Position numbers and translations under genes: made by a program
In this document: one piece after another, positions 12,301-22,005 of the stretch
How the letters are laid out: each line of letters opens with the position of its first letter
How positions within the stretch are numbered: the stretch's first letter is position 1
The notes under the pieces: generated by a model
Seen by the model: the letters and a program-made list of their open reading frames with translations, nothing else
What the model was told of the DNA's origin: nothing
Database searches by the model: none
Source of the DNA: Leucosporidium creatinivorum
Taxonomy: Eukaryota; Basidiomycota; Microbotryomycetes; Leucosporidiales; Leucosporidiaceae
Direction: 5' to 3'
DNA: 43,391 nucleotides
Assembly (NCBI GenBank): GCA_001600635.1
Contig: BCKL01000032.1
Location: 1 to 43,391 of the forward strand

Positions 12301-13746
12301 GTTGGGGTGGGGGAGAGATGAGCCCGGAGGAGGGGAGGTCGTCAGCCGAGTGAGAGGGGTGTTGCTGCTGCTGCTGCTGCTGTTGGTGGTGGAGGAGGTA
12401 CGAAGGCTGAGGATGATGGACGCTCGTTTGTCCCTGTTGCTCGATCTGCTGCTGCTGCTGCTGCTGAGCTCCTCGTTGGCCCTGGAGAGCAGCGAGCGCG
12501 GCGGCTCGGTCGTTCGAGAAGTAGGGGTGCGCTTGCTGTTGCTGCTGCTGATGGTGGAGGGTGGAAGGCGAGGGAGTAGAGAATTGCGAAGAGTGCTGCG
12601 AGGTGTAGTCGGCTTGGCGGGCGAGGGAGGGGTGCGGGATCGAGGGAGCGAGGGGCTGCTGCTGCTGCTGTTGGAAGGTTCGGAGGTCGAGGTTTGATGG
12701 CTGTTTGGGATCAGATACAAATGAAGGTCAGCTTCCGCTCTCTCTCGTCACCTCTGCCCCCCTCCAAACCCTCGACCGAGCGCCAAACGCGAACTCACCT
12801 CCCGCTCCCTGACCCCCCAAGCAGCACTACTACTCCCCCCACTCGCACTCGTCGCAGGACTGAACGGTTCGACAAGCGGAGAGAGGGGGGACATCATTCC
12901 TCCTCCTCCTCCTCCTCCAGTTGCGGTAGTGTGGGCGGTAGAAACGGAAGAGAGGGAGGAAGTCGAGGGGTGGTGGGAGGGCGAGGGGAAGTAGGATGGC
13001 TGTTGGGGGTGCTGAGGGTGCTGTTGCGGCTGTCCTCCACTCCACTCCCTCTCCCTCTCCCTCCTTCTCCTCTCCATCATCTCCTCCTCCTCGCGCTCGG
13101 CGCGCTGAGGACTCCCCTCCCTACTCTCCCCCGTACTCAGTCCCAACCCCTGCATCATAGCCCTCGCGACCCTCTCCCCTCCTCCTTCCTCGTACGTCGG
13201 CCTCTTTCCACTCCCACTAGGACTCAATTCCCTCTCCCTCTCCCTCTCCCCAAACGCTCCTCCAAAACTGGCCATCCCTGCTCCTCCGTAGAACCCGCCT
13301 CCTCCTGTAGAGCGAACAGAAGACGAGGTAGCCGACGAGGTGGACGAGGAGGAAGGAGCGGGATGGGAAGAAGATGAGGCGGAAGGCCGAGGACCGAGCA
13401 GGTCGTCGTACCCGAACGCTGCTTCGGCGTTGCTTGCGCTCGGGGGAGGGAGTTGCGGGTGGGGTCGAGCGAGGGGGGTGGTTGCTGATGTCGAATTGGT
13501 GGAGCCGTTTGAATGATCGAAAGCGGTAGCGAAGGAGCGGGAGGAGGTCGAGTTGGAGTTGGTCGAGCCGGAGCGATGTGGAGGGGGGGAGGTAGTAGGT
13601 ATTGGTGGTGGTGGTGGTGCGAGTGGAGGGTGATGATTACTGGAAGCTGTTGGTGGACGGGAGTGATTCCTGCTGCTCTGACTCGAGTGCGAGGAGGGAG
13701 GAGCTGGAGGGGGAGGGGGATGGCTCATGGCGGCGGGGGAGGCCAT
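9343..13746 (-). CDS. Whi3/Scw1-type RNA-binding protein with two RRMs
   Basis: Six exons (13746-12799, 12700-11901, 11798-10251, 10190-10114, 10049-9865, 9801-9343) join to 1338 residues. RRM1 starts near residue 570 (STIFVVGFPEDMLE) and closes near 770 (IGFARFNSRAQAL, AEMAKKNLHTKRG); an insert of about 100 low-complexity residues sits inside it. RRM2 spans about 1099-1190 (NTLYVGGLP, NPLGVRSGS), with the family's FSRCPGFRRLSFRSKSNGP stretch. Both blocks are diagnostic of the Whi3/Scw1 group, mRNA-binding proteins that act on cell-cycle (yeast Whi3) and wall-integrity (fission yeast Scw1) transcripts. The remainder is Ser/Pro/Gln/Gly-rich disorder with polyQ and polyGly runs. The start at 13746 (MASPAAMSHPP) is chosen; the frame is open upstream to 13851. 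Functional transfer is from the family. Confidence 0.9.
9676..9721. repeat. Low-complexity tract encoding polyglycine
   Basis: A run of ctc/ccc triplets on the plus strand reads on the minus strand as a polyglycine stretch near the C-terminus of the RNA-binding protein. It is a G-rich single-strand run on the coding strand and probably length-variable. Confidence 0.7.
11014..11043. repeat. CAG/CAA repeat encoding polyglutamine
   Basis: Mixed ctg/ttg triplets on the plus strand read as eight to nine consecutive glutamines in the insert and linker region of the RNA-binding protein. Mixed CAG/CAA codons suggest selection for the peptide and not only slippage. Confidence 0.75.
12360..12675. repeat. 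Cluster of four polyglutamine tracts
   Basis: Four separate ctg-rich runs (about 12362-12384, 12446-12468, 12532-12551, 12655-12673) encode short polyQ segments in exon 2 of the RNA-binding protein. Together with the surrounding His/Ser/Pro-rich sequence they form a prion-like low-complexity domain upstream of RRM1. Confidence 0.75.
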
Positions 13747-14615
13747 TGCCCTTGGGGTGTAGTCGATAGGAAGGTGTTTACTATGCTCTGTTGCTGTAGC
13801 TTGGTCTGCTAAGCGAGCGACGCGAGGAGAGGAGAGGAAGACGGAGCACAAAGGCGAAGGCCGGCCCTTGTTTGTTGCTCAGAGTCGAGTGGCGAGCGGG
13901 TGAGCTGGTGGTTGATGAGGTGCAGAAGGTGAGGTTGATGAGCGGGTGCGAGTAGATGCTGTAGTGAACCCGCTGTAGGTGCTGGTTGTCCTGCTTTGAT
14001 GGCTAAGCGAGCGAGAGAGGGAGAGGAGAAGGCGAGAGGGAGGCGGGCTCAAAGAGGACCAAACGGGGACAGAGGGAGGGAGAGGCTTGAGCTTTAAAGC
14101 TGTACTGGGATATAAGTCTCATTAGCTGCCTGCTGTACCTCTGCATTACTCTCCCCAGTTGATGATCTCACTGACCTGAAGCGATCGCCGTGTATGCTTG
14201 TTTTGGCCCCGGGTCGAAGATGATGAGGGAGGAGGAGCAAGCTCGAGGGCTGTATCAGAGTGGCTCGGAGGAGGGCGGGGAGAAGGGGAGAGGGGAGTTG
14301 AAGCTGTAGGGGAGTACTCTGTTACAAGAATGGAGCGATTCGAAGAGGTGCACCGAGGCAGCCGAAGCGAGTCGAAGTGTTGGCGGGAGGACAAGGAGCG
14401 AAATGGCTAAGTCCTCGAGGTGAAAGGGGAACGAGGAGGTCCGCTGTACCCCTTCAGCCATCCAGGAGCGCCGCGAGTAGTGCAGCATCCTTCATACGGT
14501 GCTCACCCTACTCTGTACCACATCATCTCGCACCATCTGTCGACACCTCGAGCCTAAACCGACAAGCAAGAGTCCAACCCTTCTTGCGCTCCCGCTACTC
14601 AGCCCTAGAGTTCGC
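13747..14615. promoter_or_regulatory. Divergent intergenic region
   Basis: This region holds the 5' flanks of the RNA-binding-protein gene (minus) and the unknown secretory/membrane protein (plus). The first ~105 bp are an open 5' extension of the minus-strand gene. A gatataag sequence at about 14108 is a weak TATA-like candidate. Nothing else convincing is seen. Confidence 0.4.
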
Positions 14616-15752
14616 ATGCACCGACTAACGCACTACAGGGGAGTCTCCCTCTTACTCCTCCTCTTCTGTACTACATCAACCATCGCCCAGCTCGTTCCAC
14701 TCGATCTCCAGGACGACTCGGACTCGGCGAGGCTACAGCATCGTCTCCAGCAAGAGCTCGGGCAGGGAGAGACGGAGACTCTATTGGGAACAAAGCAGCA
14801 GCAGAGGGAGCAGAGGGAGAGGGTACAGAAGGATGAGCAGGTGGTCTCCATCGTGGCGACTACCTACCTACAACCCAGGCCGACCGCTCTCAGCGCCGTC
14901 AACCCCACACGCTTCAACTCGGAGGACCTCGACTCGGAGGACGAAGACGAGCACGAGGGGGCGACGAAGCTTCTCCCAGCTGCTCCAGTACATCAAAGGA
15001 AACGCAAGCGGGACCAAGCAGCCATCATCTTTCGCACGTTGGCTCATCTCACCCGTTCGTCCCTTTTCCCTCTCTCTCTTTCTTTCTCTGCCTTCCTTCT
15101 TCGCTCTCCCAGCTCACCCTTCTACTTCTACACTGCTACAGTCCTCCGCCCCCTCCTCTCAATCCCTTACCACCTCCTCCTCCTCCTCCCGTCCCTCCTC
15201 CGCACCCTCTACACCTACTCCCTGCCTCCCCTCTCCATCCTCCTCTCTCCCCTCCACCTCATCATCACGCCCTTCCGCCTCGCCTACCACCTCTATCAAG
15301 CCTTCCAACCGCTCTTCACTTTCGCACTCATCGCCCTCGGCGTGGGAGCGAGCATGGGAGTTGCGGCTGCTGCTCTCGGGGGAAGTGGGGTGGTGCCGAG
15401 TAACTGGGGGTGGGGGATTGGAGGAGGAGGGAGGGGACAGAAGCTGGGAGGAGGGAGGACGGCGGAGGAGTTGATGGTGAGGGATGAGCAGGAGGCGAGG
15501 GGCAAGGAGGCGAGGTGGGAACGTCGCGAGCCTCGTTCGTCCAAAGCGCCGAGAAGGGCGAGGACGAGGGCGGGAATGGACGACACCGAGTACCATACCA
15601 CCACCCCTACTCCCGGCCCAGCGTCGACCTCCACTCGCTCCCGCTCGACCGGCGGCGGCAGCGGCGCCTTCTCTCGCGGTTCGGCTTCGGCGGCGGCGGC
15701 GGCGGCGGCGGGCGAAGAGGGCAAGGTGCAGCAGTGGAGGAGGGGGAGATGA
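14616..15752 (+). CDS. Unrecognised protein with signal peptide and hydrophobic core
   Basis: This is one uninterrupted reading frame of 378 residues, unusual here where most genes have many introns. It starts MHRLTHYRGVSLLLLLFCTT, which looks like a signal peptide or first membrane segment. A charged Gln/Glu-rich region follows, then at about residues 160-270 a leucine/proline-rich hydrophobic block with several possible membrane helices (for example LFTFALIALGVGASMGVAAA). The tail is basic and low-complexity (Ser/Gly/Ala/Arg). I do not recognise a domain. The ORF context (ATG, signal-like N-terminus, no stops over 1.1 kb) supports a real gene, but an unseen intron in the Ser/Leu-rich middle cannot be excluded. 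Function is unknown. Confidence 0.6.
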   Translation: MHRLTHYRGVSLLLLLFCTTSTIAQLVPLDLQDDSDSARLQHRLQQELGQGETETLLGTKQQQREQRERVQKDEQVVSIVATTYLQPRPTALSAVNPTRFNSEDLDSEDEDEHEGATKLLPAAPVHQRKRKRDQAAIIFRTLAHLTRSSLFPLSLSFSAFLLRSPSSPFYFYTATVLRPLLSIPYHLLLLLPSLLRTLYTYSLPPLSILLSPLHLIITPFRLAYHLYQAFQPLFTFALIALGVGASMGVAAAALGGSGVVPSNWGWGIGGGGRGQKLGGGRTAEELMVRDEQEARGKEARWERREPRSSKAPRRARTRAGMDDTEYHTTTPTPGPASTSTRSRSTGGGSGAFSRGSASAAAAAAAGEEGKVQQWRRGR

Positions 15753-16388
15753 TGATGACGATTTGATGTGCTGGGTGGAGCGGTGGGTGGAGGAGTGCGG
15801 AGGTGGGAGAGGGGGAGGAGGCCGGCGTTCGGCGAGGGAGAAGGAAGAGGGAGGGCGGGAGGAAGAGACTTGCTTGATTTGATGGATAGGTGACGATGAT
15901 GATACGATACGAATAGGAAGCGATGGATAGGATAGGATGAAGCATGTTGTGCTGTGCAGTGCTTGTAGCTCATGTTGTGGCGTAATATTCTCGACTCCCT
16001 GCGACGGCCGAGCGAGCTCGGAAAGAGGCCTAAGATCTGCTCCTGAGGCAGCGAGAGTGGGTCCCTTCCTTCAGATAACGACGAGCCTTCAGGAGCTCTC
16101 ATCGTCGTCCCCGACCTTTCGTAACGCTGCATTACGCCGCGCCGGCGGACACTGTCTCTCTCCCTCTCCTTCGCCGAGCCAAGGCCCAACGCGAGCACCA
16201 TGTCCTCAACGCCAGCTCAACGCGAGCGGCGGAAACCCCGAGTTGCAAAATGGCGAACGTGTGAAAATGTCTATACGAAAACAAAGTAGGACGCTCTTAC
16301 GCCCTCTAAGTCAACGGGGCCATCTGCAAGGGTGAGCCAGGTCAGCGCTCATGCTTCGCCGCTCGGCCTCCACTTGAGACTCACACCT
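15753..16388. other. Convergent intergenic region, no gene seen
   Basis: The region lies between the 3' ends of the plus-strand unknown protein and the minus-strand chitinase. A 301-codon minus-strand frame crosses it, but it mostly mirrors the low-complexity coding strand of the neighbour and has no recognisable product. The gatagg/gatgat-rich patch at 15880-15940 looks like ordinary 3' UTR. Confidence 0.45.
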
Positions 16389-18313
16389 CTACTGCTCCTC
16401 CGCGAGCTGATCAAAGTCTCCCTCATCGGCCCCTTCGTCCTCAGCAAGCCTCCAGGGTTCATGCACGAGGTCTCGCTTCCTCGCCGCCGTCTTGGACCAA
16501 GTGCCCTTCAACCCCTTCAACGCAGCATCATAAAGCGCGGCAGAGGGGCCGGTCGAGTCGTAGAAGTTCTATTGCAGTGCCAATCGGCTGTTAGCTCAGA
16601 AGTGAGAAGAAAGGGGAGCGAGAAGACGTACAACGCCCGCGAGCCCCTTGGACCTCGCGAAAAGGGCTTTCGCGCCGATGGAAGAGGCGTCGTCGTAGGA
16701 GATCCAGAGCTTGGTGGTCGAGGAGAAGAGGAAAGGGGTCTTGGTGCAGGCGTCCCAGTCTGTGTTGTGTGAGGGTGGGAGGTCAGCTCGAGTTCGAGGG
16801 AGAAGCGAAAGCCGAGAGGAGGAGACGAACAGCGGGTGTAGCCTCCTGCGCCTTTGGTGCCGTCGGCGGAGAGCCACTGTTGGAAGCGAACAGAGGAGTA
16901 AGCTTGTTGCGCCTAGAGAGCCCCTGCTGAGCGCGAGGGCGACATCTCAAGGCTCGGCGGAGAGGCTCGACTCACCCCCTTCTTGATCATATCGTTGTAA
17001 GTGGTGGTCGGGTCAGCCGGCTGAGTAGCGAGAAGGCTCTGGAACGAGGTAGTCTTGGCGCCGTTGAAGGTGGTCGTGGCGAGCTTGGTCGTCTTGGTGC
17101 GGAAGATGTGGCTGTAGCCGGGGACTCCCTGCATATGAGTGGAAAGGTTGAGCTTCTTATCTCGCTACATAAGGGGAGAACAGATCGCATACGAGGAGGA
17201 TACGGCAGGCGGGGAAGCCCGAAGCGAGCCACTGGCTGACCGAGGCTTCCACCGAGCCCGAGTTGGCGTTGCATTGGTAGAGGGGTGCGTTGGGACCCGT
17301 GGTAGCAGACCATGCACTTGCGTACATATCATATGCCATGATGGTAACGAGGTCGATGTACTGGCCATATTTGGCCGTATTGGTGAGCGAGGCTCCGTTG
17401 GCGCCGGTAATTCTACGAGTCGAACGATATCAGCTCGGCGTTCGGCTCGTGCAGGATCGGCTCGTGCAGGACAGCAGGATAGCAGGATAGCAGGACTCAC
17501 CCGCTGGCAGGCATAGAGGCGCCGATGAGGACACTGGTGCCGATGGTCGCGCGTAGCTGAGCGAGGAAGAGGAGGAACGAGGCGGCGTCGGTGGTGCGAA
17601 CTTTGTTCGTACCCGCTCCTTGTCGCCCAATGAACTCCCAATCAATGTCGATGCCGTCGAAGCCGTAGAGCCTGCGTCAGAAGGGTCAGCAGCCTGCTCG
17701 GCGAAACGCTGGGCAGCCTCGTAGCTCACTTGCGAACGTCTCGAGGGATTTGGCGAAGGCCAGACGTTTAGCAGAGGTTGCCATGTGATCAGAGAAGTAG
17801 ACCGAGCCGGACCAGCCTCCCACGGTGTAGAGCGCCTTGCGATTCTCTGCGAAATGGGAGCTCGGCGATCAGCTTCGGCCGAGGGGGAGGAGGAAACGGG
17901 AGCGCTCGACTCACTGGCATGAGCCGACTTAACGAAAGTGTTGATGTCGGCGGTAGTCTGTCCTCCTGGAAGAGAGATGCCGGTAGGAGTCGTTACGACG
18001 ACGCTGGAACGAGGAAAGGAGAGAGAGGTCAGATCGAGCGCGAGGGCCTCCTTTGAATCGGGACGCACAAGTAGAAAGCGTGGGTATTCTTTGCCCAGGG
18101 GAAGCTGGTAGCAGTGGTACCGGGTCCTTGAGTCGACGACAGCCATGCCGGCCAGAAAGACGAGACGATGGAGCCTGACCCCGAGGGACAGGTCACCGCC
18201 CTTCGCTCGAGCGCGTACTCTGCAGCAACGTGGTCGTGTGCCGTGTGGGCGTAGGTGGAAGGAGTGAATAGACTCGCCCCGAGGGCGAGAATGGAGAGGG
18301 AGGGGACGAGCAT
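16389..18313 (-). CDS. Secreted GH18 chitinase
   Basis: Nine exons (18313-18069, 18003-17915, 17846-17730, 17671-17501, 17412-17193, 17128-16976, 16912-16831, 16759-16632, 16568-16389) give about 460 residues. The protein has a signal peptide (LSILALGASLFTPSTYA), the first GH18 signature VGGWSGS, and the catalytic DGIDIDWE (DxxDxDxE, acid Glu last). YIDLVTIMAYDMY, ILLGVPGYSHIF, a WISYDD strand and NFYDSTGPSAALYDA complete the barrel. It should hydrolyse chitin of the cell wall or environment. The junction between exons 3 and 4 is odd: the obvious donor (GTGAGC at 17729) and acceptor put the exons out of frame by one base just before the catalytic motif. A weaker GTTCGC donor eight bases upstream restores frame but shortens a helix by three residues. 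Short tandem repeats fill the next intron. Confidence 0.9.
17442..17494. repeat. Tandem repeats inside a chitinase intron
   Basis: Two perfect 15-bp copies (tcggctcgtgcagga at 17442-17456 and 17457-17471) are followed by an 8-bp unit agcaggat repeated nearly three times (17473-17494). They occupy most of the 88-nt intron between exons 4 and 5. Confidence 0.85.
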
Positions 18314-18974
18314 CGTCAGCGAGGTGGAAGAAGGAGGTCAAGGGGAAGTGCGGTTCGAAGGACGGGGGAAAGTCTTGAGCTCGGTCCACCTTGTGCGGAC
18401 GAAGACCTGCTCGCGTCGGTAGAGAAGGATTAGCTAGCTGCTGGGGATGTAGAAGAGAGGAAGAGCTCACGGCTGAGCGCGACTCTCTGGCGCTCAGGCG
18501 ACGAGGACAACACACAAAGGGATGCGAAGCTCGTGCGGCTGCACAGAACTCCTCCTCTCGACCGAACGAAGCTAAAGATGTGAAACGAGTGTAGGGAGAC
18601 GACGAGAGAAGCGAGAGAGATGGGAGCAGAGCCAAAAGAAGATGATCGGCACGCGACGAGCAGCAGAGGAATGCAACTGCGCTGCAGGGCTAAGAACAGC
18701 TCTATAGCAGGATATAACAGTGTACAGAACTCATCACGCACGCGTCGTAAAGCAGGTAAGACCCCTTTCCACAGCGACCGTCGGCTCGAAGCGCCGTTTC
18801 AATGGTCTCCCTCCTTCTACGTCCATCGAGTCACTCGCTTCTCGGCTACAGCACCTGCTTGACTCGTTTCTGCTTCGATTCTCCCTTTCCTTTCGCATCA
18901 GACTTGTGAGTCGGCTTCTCCAGCGCCACTTCAAGCTCAAGCTGACCTTTCAGACCACCTCAGCTCCTTTCAAC
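18314..18974. promoter_or_regulatory. Divergent promoter, chitinase and DTD genes
   Basis: This region separates the minus-strand chitinase start from the plus-strand D-aminoacyl-tRNA deacylase start. No additional coding exon could be supported and no clear TATA box is seen. Confidence 0.45.
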
Positions 18975-19934
18975 ATGGTCAAAGCCGTCATTCAGCGGGT
19001 CAGGAATGCTTCAGTAACAGGTGAGTGAACTTGCATCCACCTCCAATCCCGCCAAAGCTCACCGTCGCCGCTCACAGTCGACGGCAAGGTCGTTTCGTCC
19101 ATCGGCCGAGGGCTGATGGTGTTGGTGGGCATCGGAACGAACGACACGGCGTACGAGATGGGATGGCTCTCGCAGAAGCTACTGGCGATGAAGCTCTTCC
19201 CCGATAACGCCGAGGAAAGCTGGGGCTGGAAGAAGGGAGTCGCCGAGATTGAGGGCGAGGTGCTCTGTGGTGAGTCGAACAGGTCGTTGGCTTCAGGCTT
19301 AACTCAGCTGATCTTCCTTCCTCCCCTTCCAGTCTCCCAATTCACCCTCTGCGCCAACGTCAAGAAGGGAAGCAAGCCCGACTTCCACGGCGCGATGCCC
19401 GGCGAGACGAGCAAGCAGATGTATAACGACTTCTTGGCCGACCTGAGAGCCAAGTACAAGGCAGATCGGATCTTTGACGGCGAGGTGAGCTCTCCGGCCG
19501 TCGTTCTGGAGCTCCTCGACTTCGCCGATTGACGTATCTCTCGGCCGTCTCGTCTCGCAGTTCGGCGCCATGATGGACGTGCAGCTCATCAACGACGTGA
19601 GTCTTGGACCCCTTTGCTCTCCTCCAATCAGACCCCAGCCTCTCCGCACTTCCCTGGCCGTCGTCGGCACCCGCTTCGGCTCGGCTGACCCTTCCTCCCT
19701 CGCCGTTCGCAGGGACCTGCAACGATCCTCCTTGACTCAACAACCGACGCCCCAGCACCACCAGCACCAAAAAAGGTACCGCTCACCCCGCTACAGAAGC
19801 AGCAAAGGAAAGACGACCTCGCCCGTAAGGCGGCCGAGCGGGAGGAGCAGCTCGCAAAGAGGAAGGCGGATGCGGAAATCGAAGCAGGAAAGCTAGCAGA
19901 GCGGTTCAAGGAGGCGATGACTGAGCAATACTGA
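18975..19934 (+). CDS. DTD1: D-aminoacyl-tRNA deacylase
   Basis: Five exons (18975-19020, 19078-19269, 19333-19484, 19561-19596, 19713-19934) encode 215 residues. The fold starts with MVKAVIQRVRNASV and continues with IGRGLMVLVGI, the SQFTLCA motif, KGSKPDFHGAMPGE and NDGPATILLDS, matching the DTD family that removes D-amino acids (or glycine) wrongly attached to tRNA in the cytosol. The Gly-cisPro motif region is NDGPAT where most members have NxGPVT, a conservative Val to Ala change. The core ends near residue 155. A lysine/glutamate-rich C-terminal tail of about 60 residues (likely coiled coil) is longer than in bacterial enzymes. The gene is divergent from the chitinase and convergent with the lactonase fusion, with only ~120 bp between stops. 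Confidence 0.95.
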
Positions 19935-20052
19935 GCTGTAGACTTATAGAAGACTTGTTCATAGATTTCTCGACCGCACTCTCGTCTCTCGGCGAGGGGC
20001 CAATCGGCGAAGCACAGCAAATAAGCTCGTATTGGTCTCTATACTCGAAGCT

Positions 20053-21848
20053 CTACTCGAGGAACTCCTCCACAATATCGAGCCACACCTGAGCTCCATC
20101 CACCATGGGCAAGTGACCCGCACCGGGCACGACCTCGAAGCCAACATCCACGCCATCCTTCTCGAGCGTCTCCTTCAAGCCCTTGAGCACGCCAGGGAGG
20201 GCTCCATCCCGCTCACCAGCCACGAGGAGAACCTTCTTGCCCTGCAGATTCTCAGCAAGACCAGGGAGGACATCATAGCCCTGCAGCGCCGCCGCTCCCG
20301 CTGCGAATCCCTCAACCTCGGTGCCGGTGACCATATCGTGGACGAACGCCTCCCTCCTTCCGCCAGCGATGAACTCGCTACCAGCAGGGAACCACCTCGG
20401 GACCGTAACGTCCGCAAGAGGGGTCATACCCTCCTTGCGAGCGAGGGCGATCCGCTCGTCCCATGCTTTGGCGTTGGCGGCCGGCGAAGTAGCTTGAGTG
20501 TCGCAAGCGATTAGGCGGGAGAAGAGCTCGGAGTGGCCTTGGGCGAAGCAGAGAGCGGTGGCTCCTCCCTGGGAGACGCCGATGATGGCGTGGATGGGAG
20601 TGGGGATGGAGAGGGAGGAGAGAATCTTGGCGATGTCCGAGGCGAGGATGGGGAGGGTGCAGGGCGAAGGAGGGACCGACGACTGTAGTGCGAGGAGATT
20701 AGCTCCGATTGAATATCACGAGAGACGCTTCACTCACCTTGCCGTGACCACGCTGGTCAAAGGTGAGGAGGTTGTACTTCTTGGACAGGCGAGGCAGGAC
20801 TCCATCCCACATATTCTGATTCGTCATGAGCGAGTTGACGAAGACGAGCCACGGGGCCGAGTCGCTCCTCTTGGCGACGCGAACATTGAGTTTGACGCCC
20901 TCCTCCACCTCGACATCATGCTCCTCCTGAGTCGTCTCGGGGAGCGGAACGCTGACATGGCCCATGTCGCCGACGTCGAGAGTGACGAGAAGACGCGACA
21001 CCATGTTGTAGGTAGCAGCGACGGCGGTAGCTTCGAGTAGCTGTTGGTCGTCCTTGAGGTAGGTCTTGAGCTCGTCGATGCGAGCCTGTGGGACGTTGAC
21101 CGAGAAAGTCGAGGCATCGGCGAAGCGGAGGGCGGCGGCTTGGAAGGCTGAGAGAGGGGCCGGGGAGGCGGGAGTGGGAAGGGGAGTGTGGAGGTCGCGG
21201 ATGATGGTGAGCTGGGGAGCGGTGAGGCCGGCGTCGACTCCGACGTGAGCGTGGTCTGCGATGAGCCGAGGTCAGCTTCGGCTAAAGCAGGGCGGGAGGA
21301 GAGTCGAGCCTACGCATCCACTCGAAGGTGGCCGAGTTGCGAGCGGCGACACGGAGGATCTGCAGATGTTCAGCGTGTTAGCGGAGGTCCTCAGCTCCGC
21401 CGAGGTCATTTCGAACTGACCATGAGCTCGCGAACGTCGTCTGGAAGGCTGTTCTTGGTACGAACAGCTCCGAGTAGGGTGTTCCATCCGTTCTAGTGGT
21501 GTACTCAAAGCGTCAGTCGCAGACCCGAGTTTACCCAGGCCTTCCTTGCTGCTCCAGAGTACTCACCGCGATCTCAGGCGCGTTGAGGAGGGTCTGGTCG
21601 AGGGGAGTGAGTCCGCGAGCACCTCGGCGAGCACGGATGGCGTCTCCAATGGCGTGAGTACCGGCGGCGGGGTTCTGCTGGGGGATACGAGGCCTGCAGG
21701 GAGTCTAGTCAGCTCATGAGCGCATGCCGCGGCCGCTGCTACCTCAGCTCCGGTGCAGGGGAGCAGGAGGCTGCTCTACCGCCTAGTAGCAGCAGAGCAG
21801 CCTTCCTGTAGCATTTCAACTCCGTTTCGGAGATGCGTCGTCTTACAT
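20053..21848 (-). CDS. Carboxymuconolactone decarboxylase-like / 3-oxoadipate enol-lactonase fusion
   Basis: Six exons (21848-21847, 21693-21567, 21492-21421, 21359-21314, 21255-20738, 20682-20053) encode 464 residues. The start codon is split: exon 1 supplies AT, exon 2 supplies G (MPRIPQQNP), and the join is in frame with everything downstream. Residues ~1-175 look like the AhpD/carboxymuconolactone-decarboxylase fold (LPDDVRELMILRVAARNSAT, then EWMHHAHVGVDAGLT). From ~200 an alpha/beta hydrolase follows (WLVFVNSLMTNQNMWDG, DQRGHGKSS, nucleophile elbow GVSQGG, late Asp in VAGERDG, His in GAGHLP), closest in style to PcaD enol-lactonases. The predicted job is to turn carboxymuconolactone into beta-ketoadipate, the combined step fungi are known to perform. 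The domain order is the reverse of bacterial PcaL fusions. Substrate assignment is inference from domains plus the lactonizing-enzyme neighbour. Confidence 0.88.
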
Positions 21849-22005
21849 GATTGCGAGTCGGGAAGTGCAGGAGCGAGAGAACCAAATCACCGCGGTTAGC
21901 TCGCTTCTTGGCTTCCTCCACAACCCTTCATCTCTCATCTCATGTAGGCTAGCAGCTCTCGGTTTCAATAATGGACCTCATCTCTGACCCGATCTTGCTA
22001 CAGCA
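21849..22005. promoter_or_regulatory. Short divergent promoter with a CCGCGG site
   Basis: Only 157 bp separate the two initiation regions, so the fusion gene and the EthD-like gene almost certainly share control elements. CCGCGG lies at 21890-21895 (caccgcggtta), the same core found three times in the next divergent promoter. A tacag acceptor-like site immediately before the plus-strand ATG could mark a 5' UTR intron. Confidence 0.45.

Noticed and set aside
12694-13377. 227-codon plus-strand open frame
   Set aside because: It is antisense to exon 1 of the RNA-binding protein, rich in Arg/Ser/Pro, with no recognisable domain.
15296-16201. 301-codon minus-strand open frame
   Set aside because: It mirrors the low-complexity plus-strand gene and extends into the spacer. 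It has no domain, and its composition is that of antisense GC-rich DNA.
17430-18635. 401-codon minus-strand open frame without introns over the chitinase 5' part
   Set aside because: It reads through introns and in the wrong frame for most exons. The spliced model recovers the GH18 signatures.
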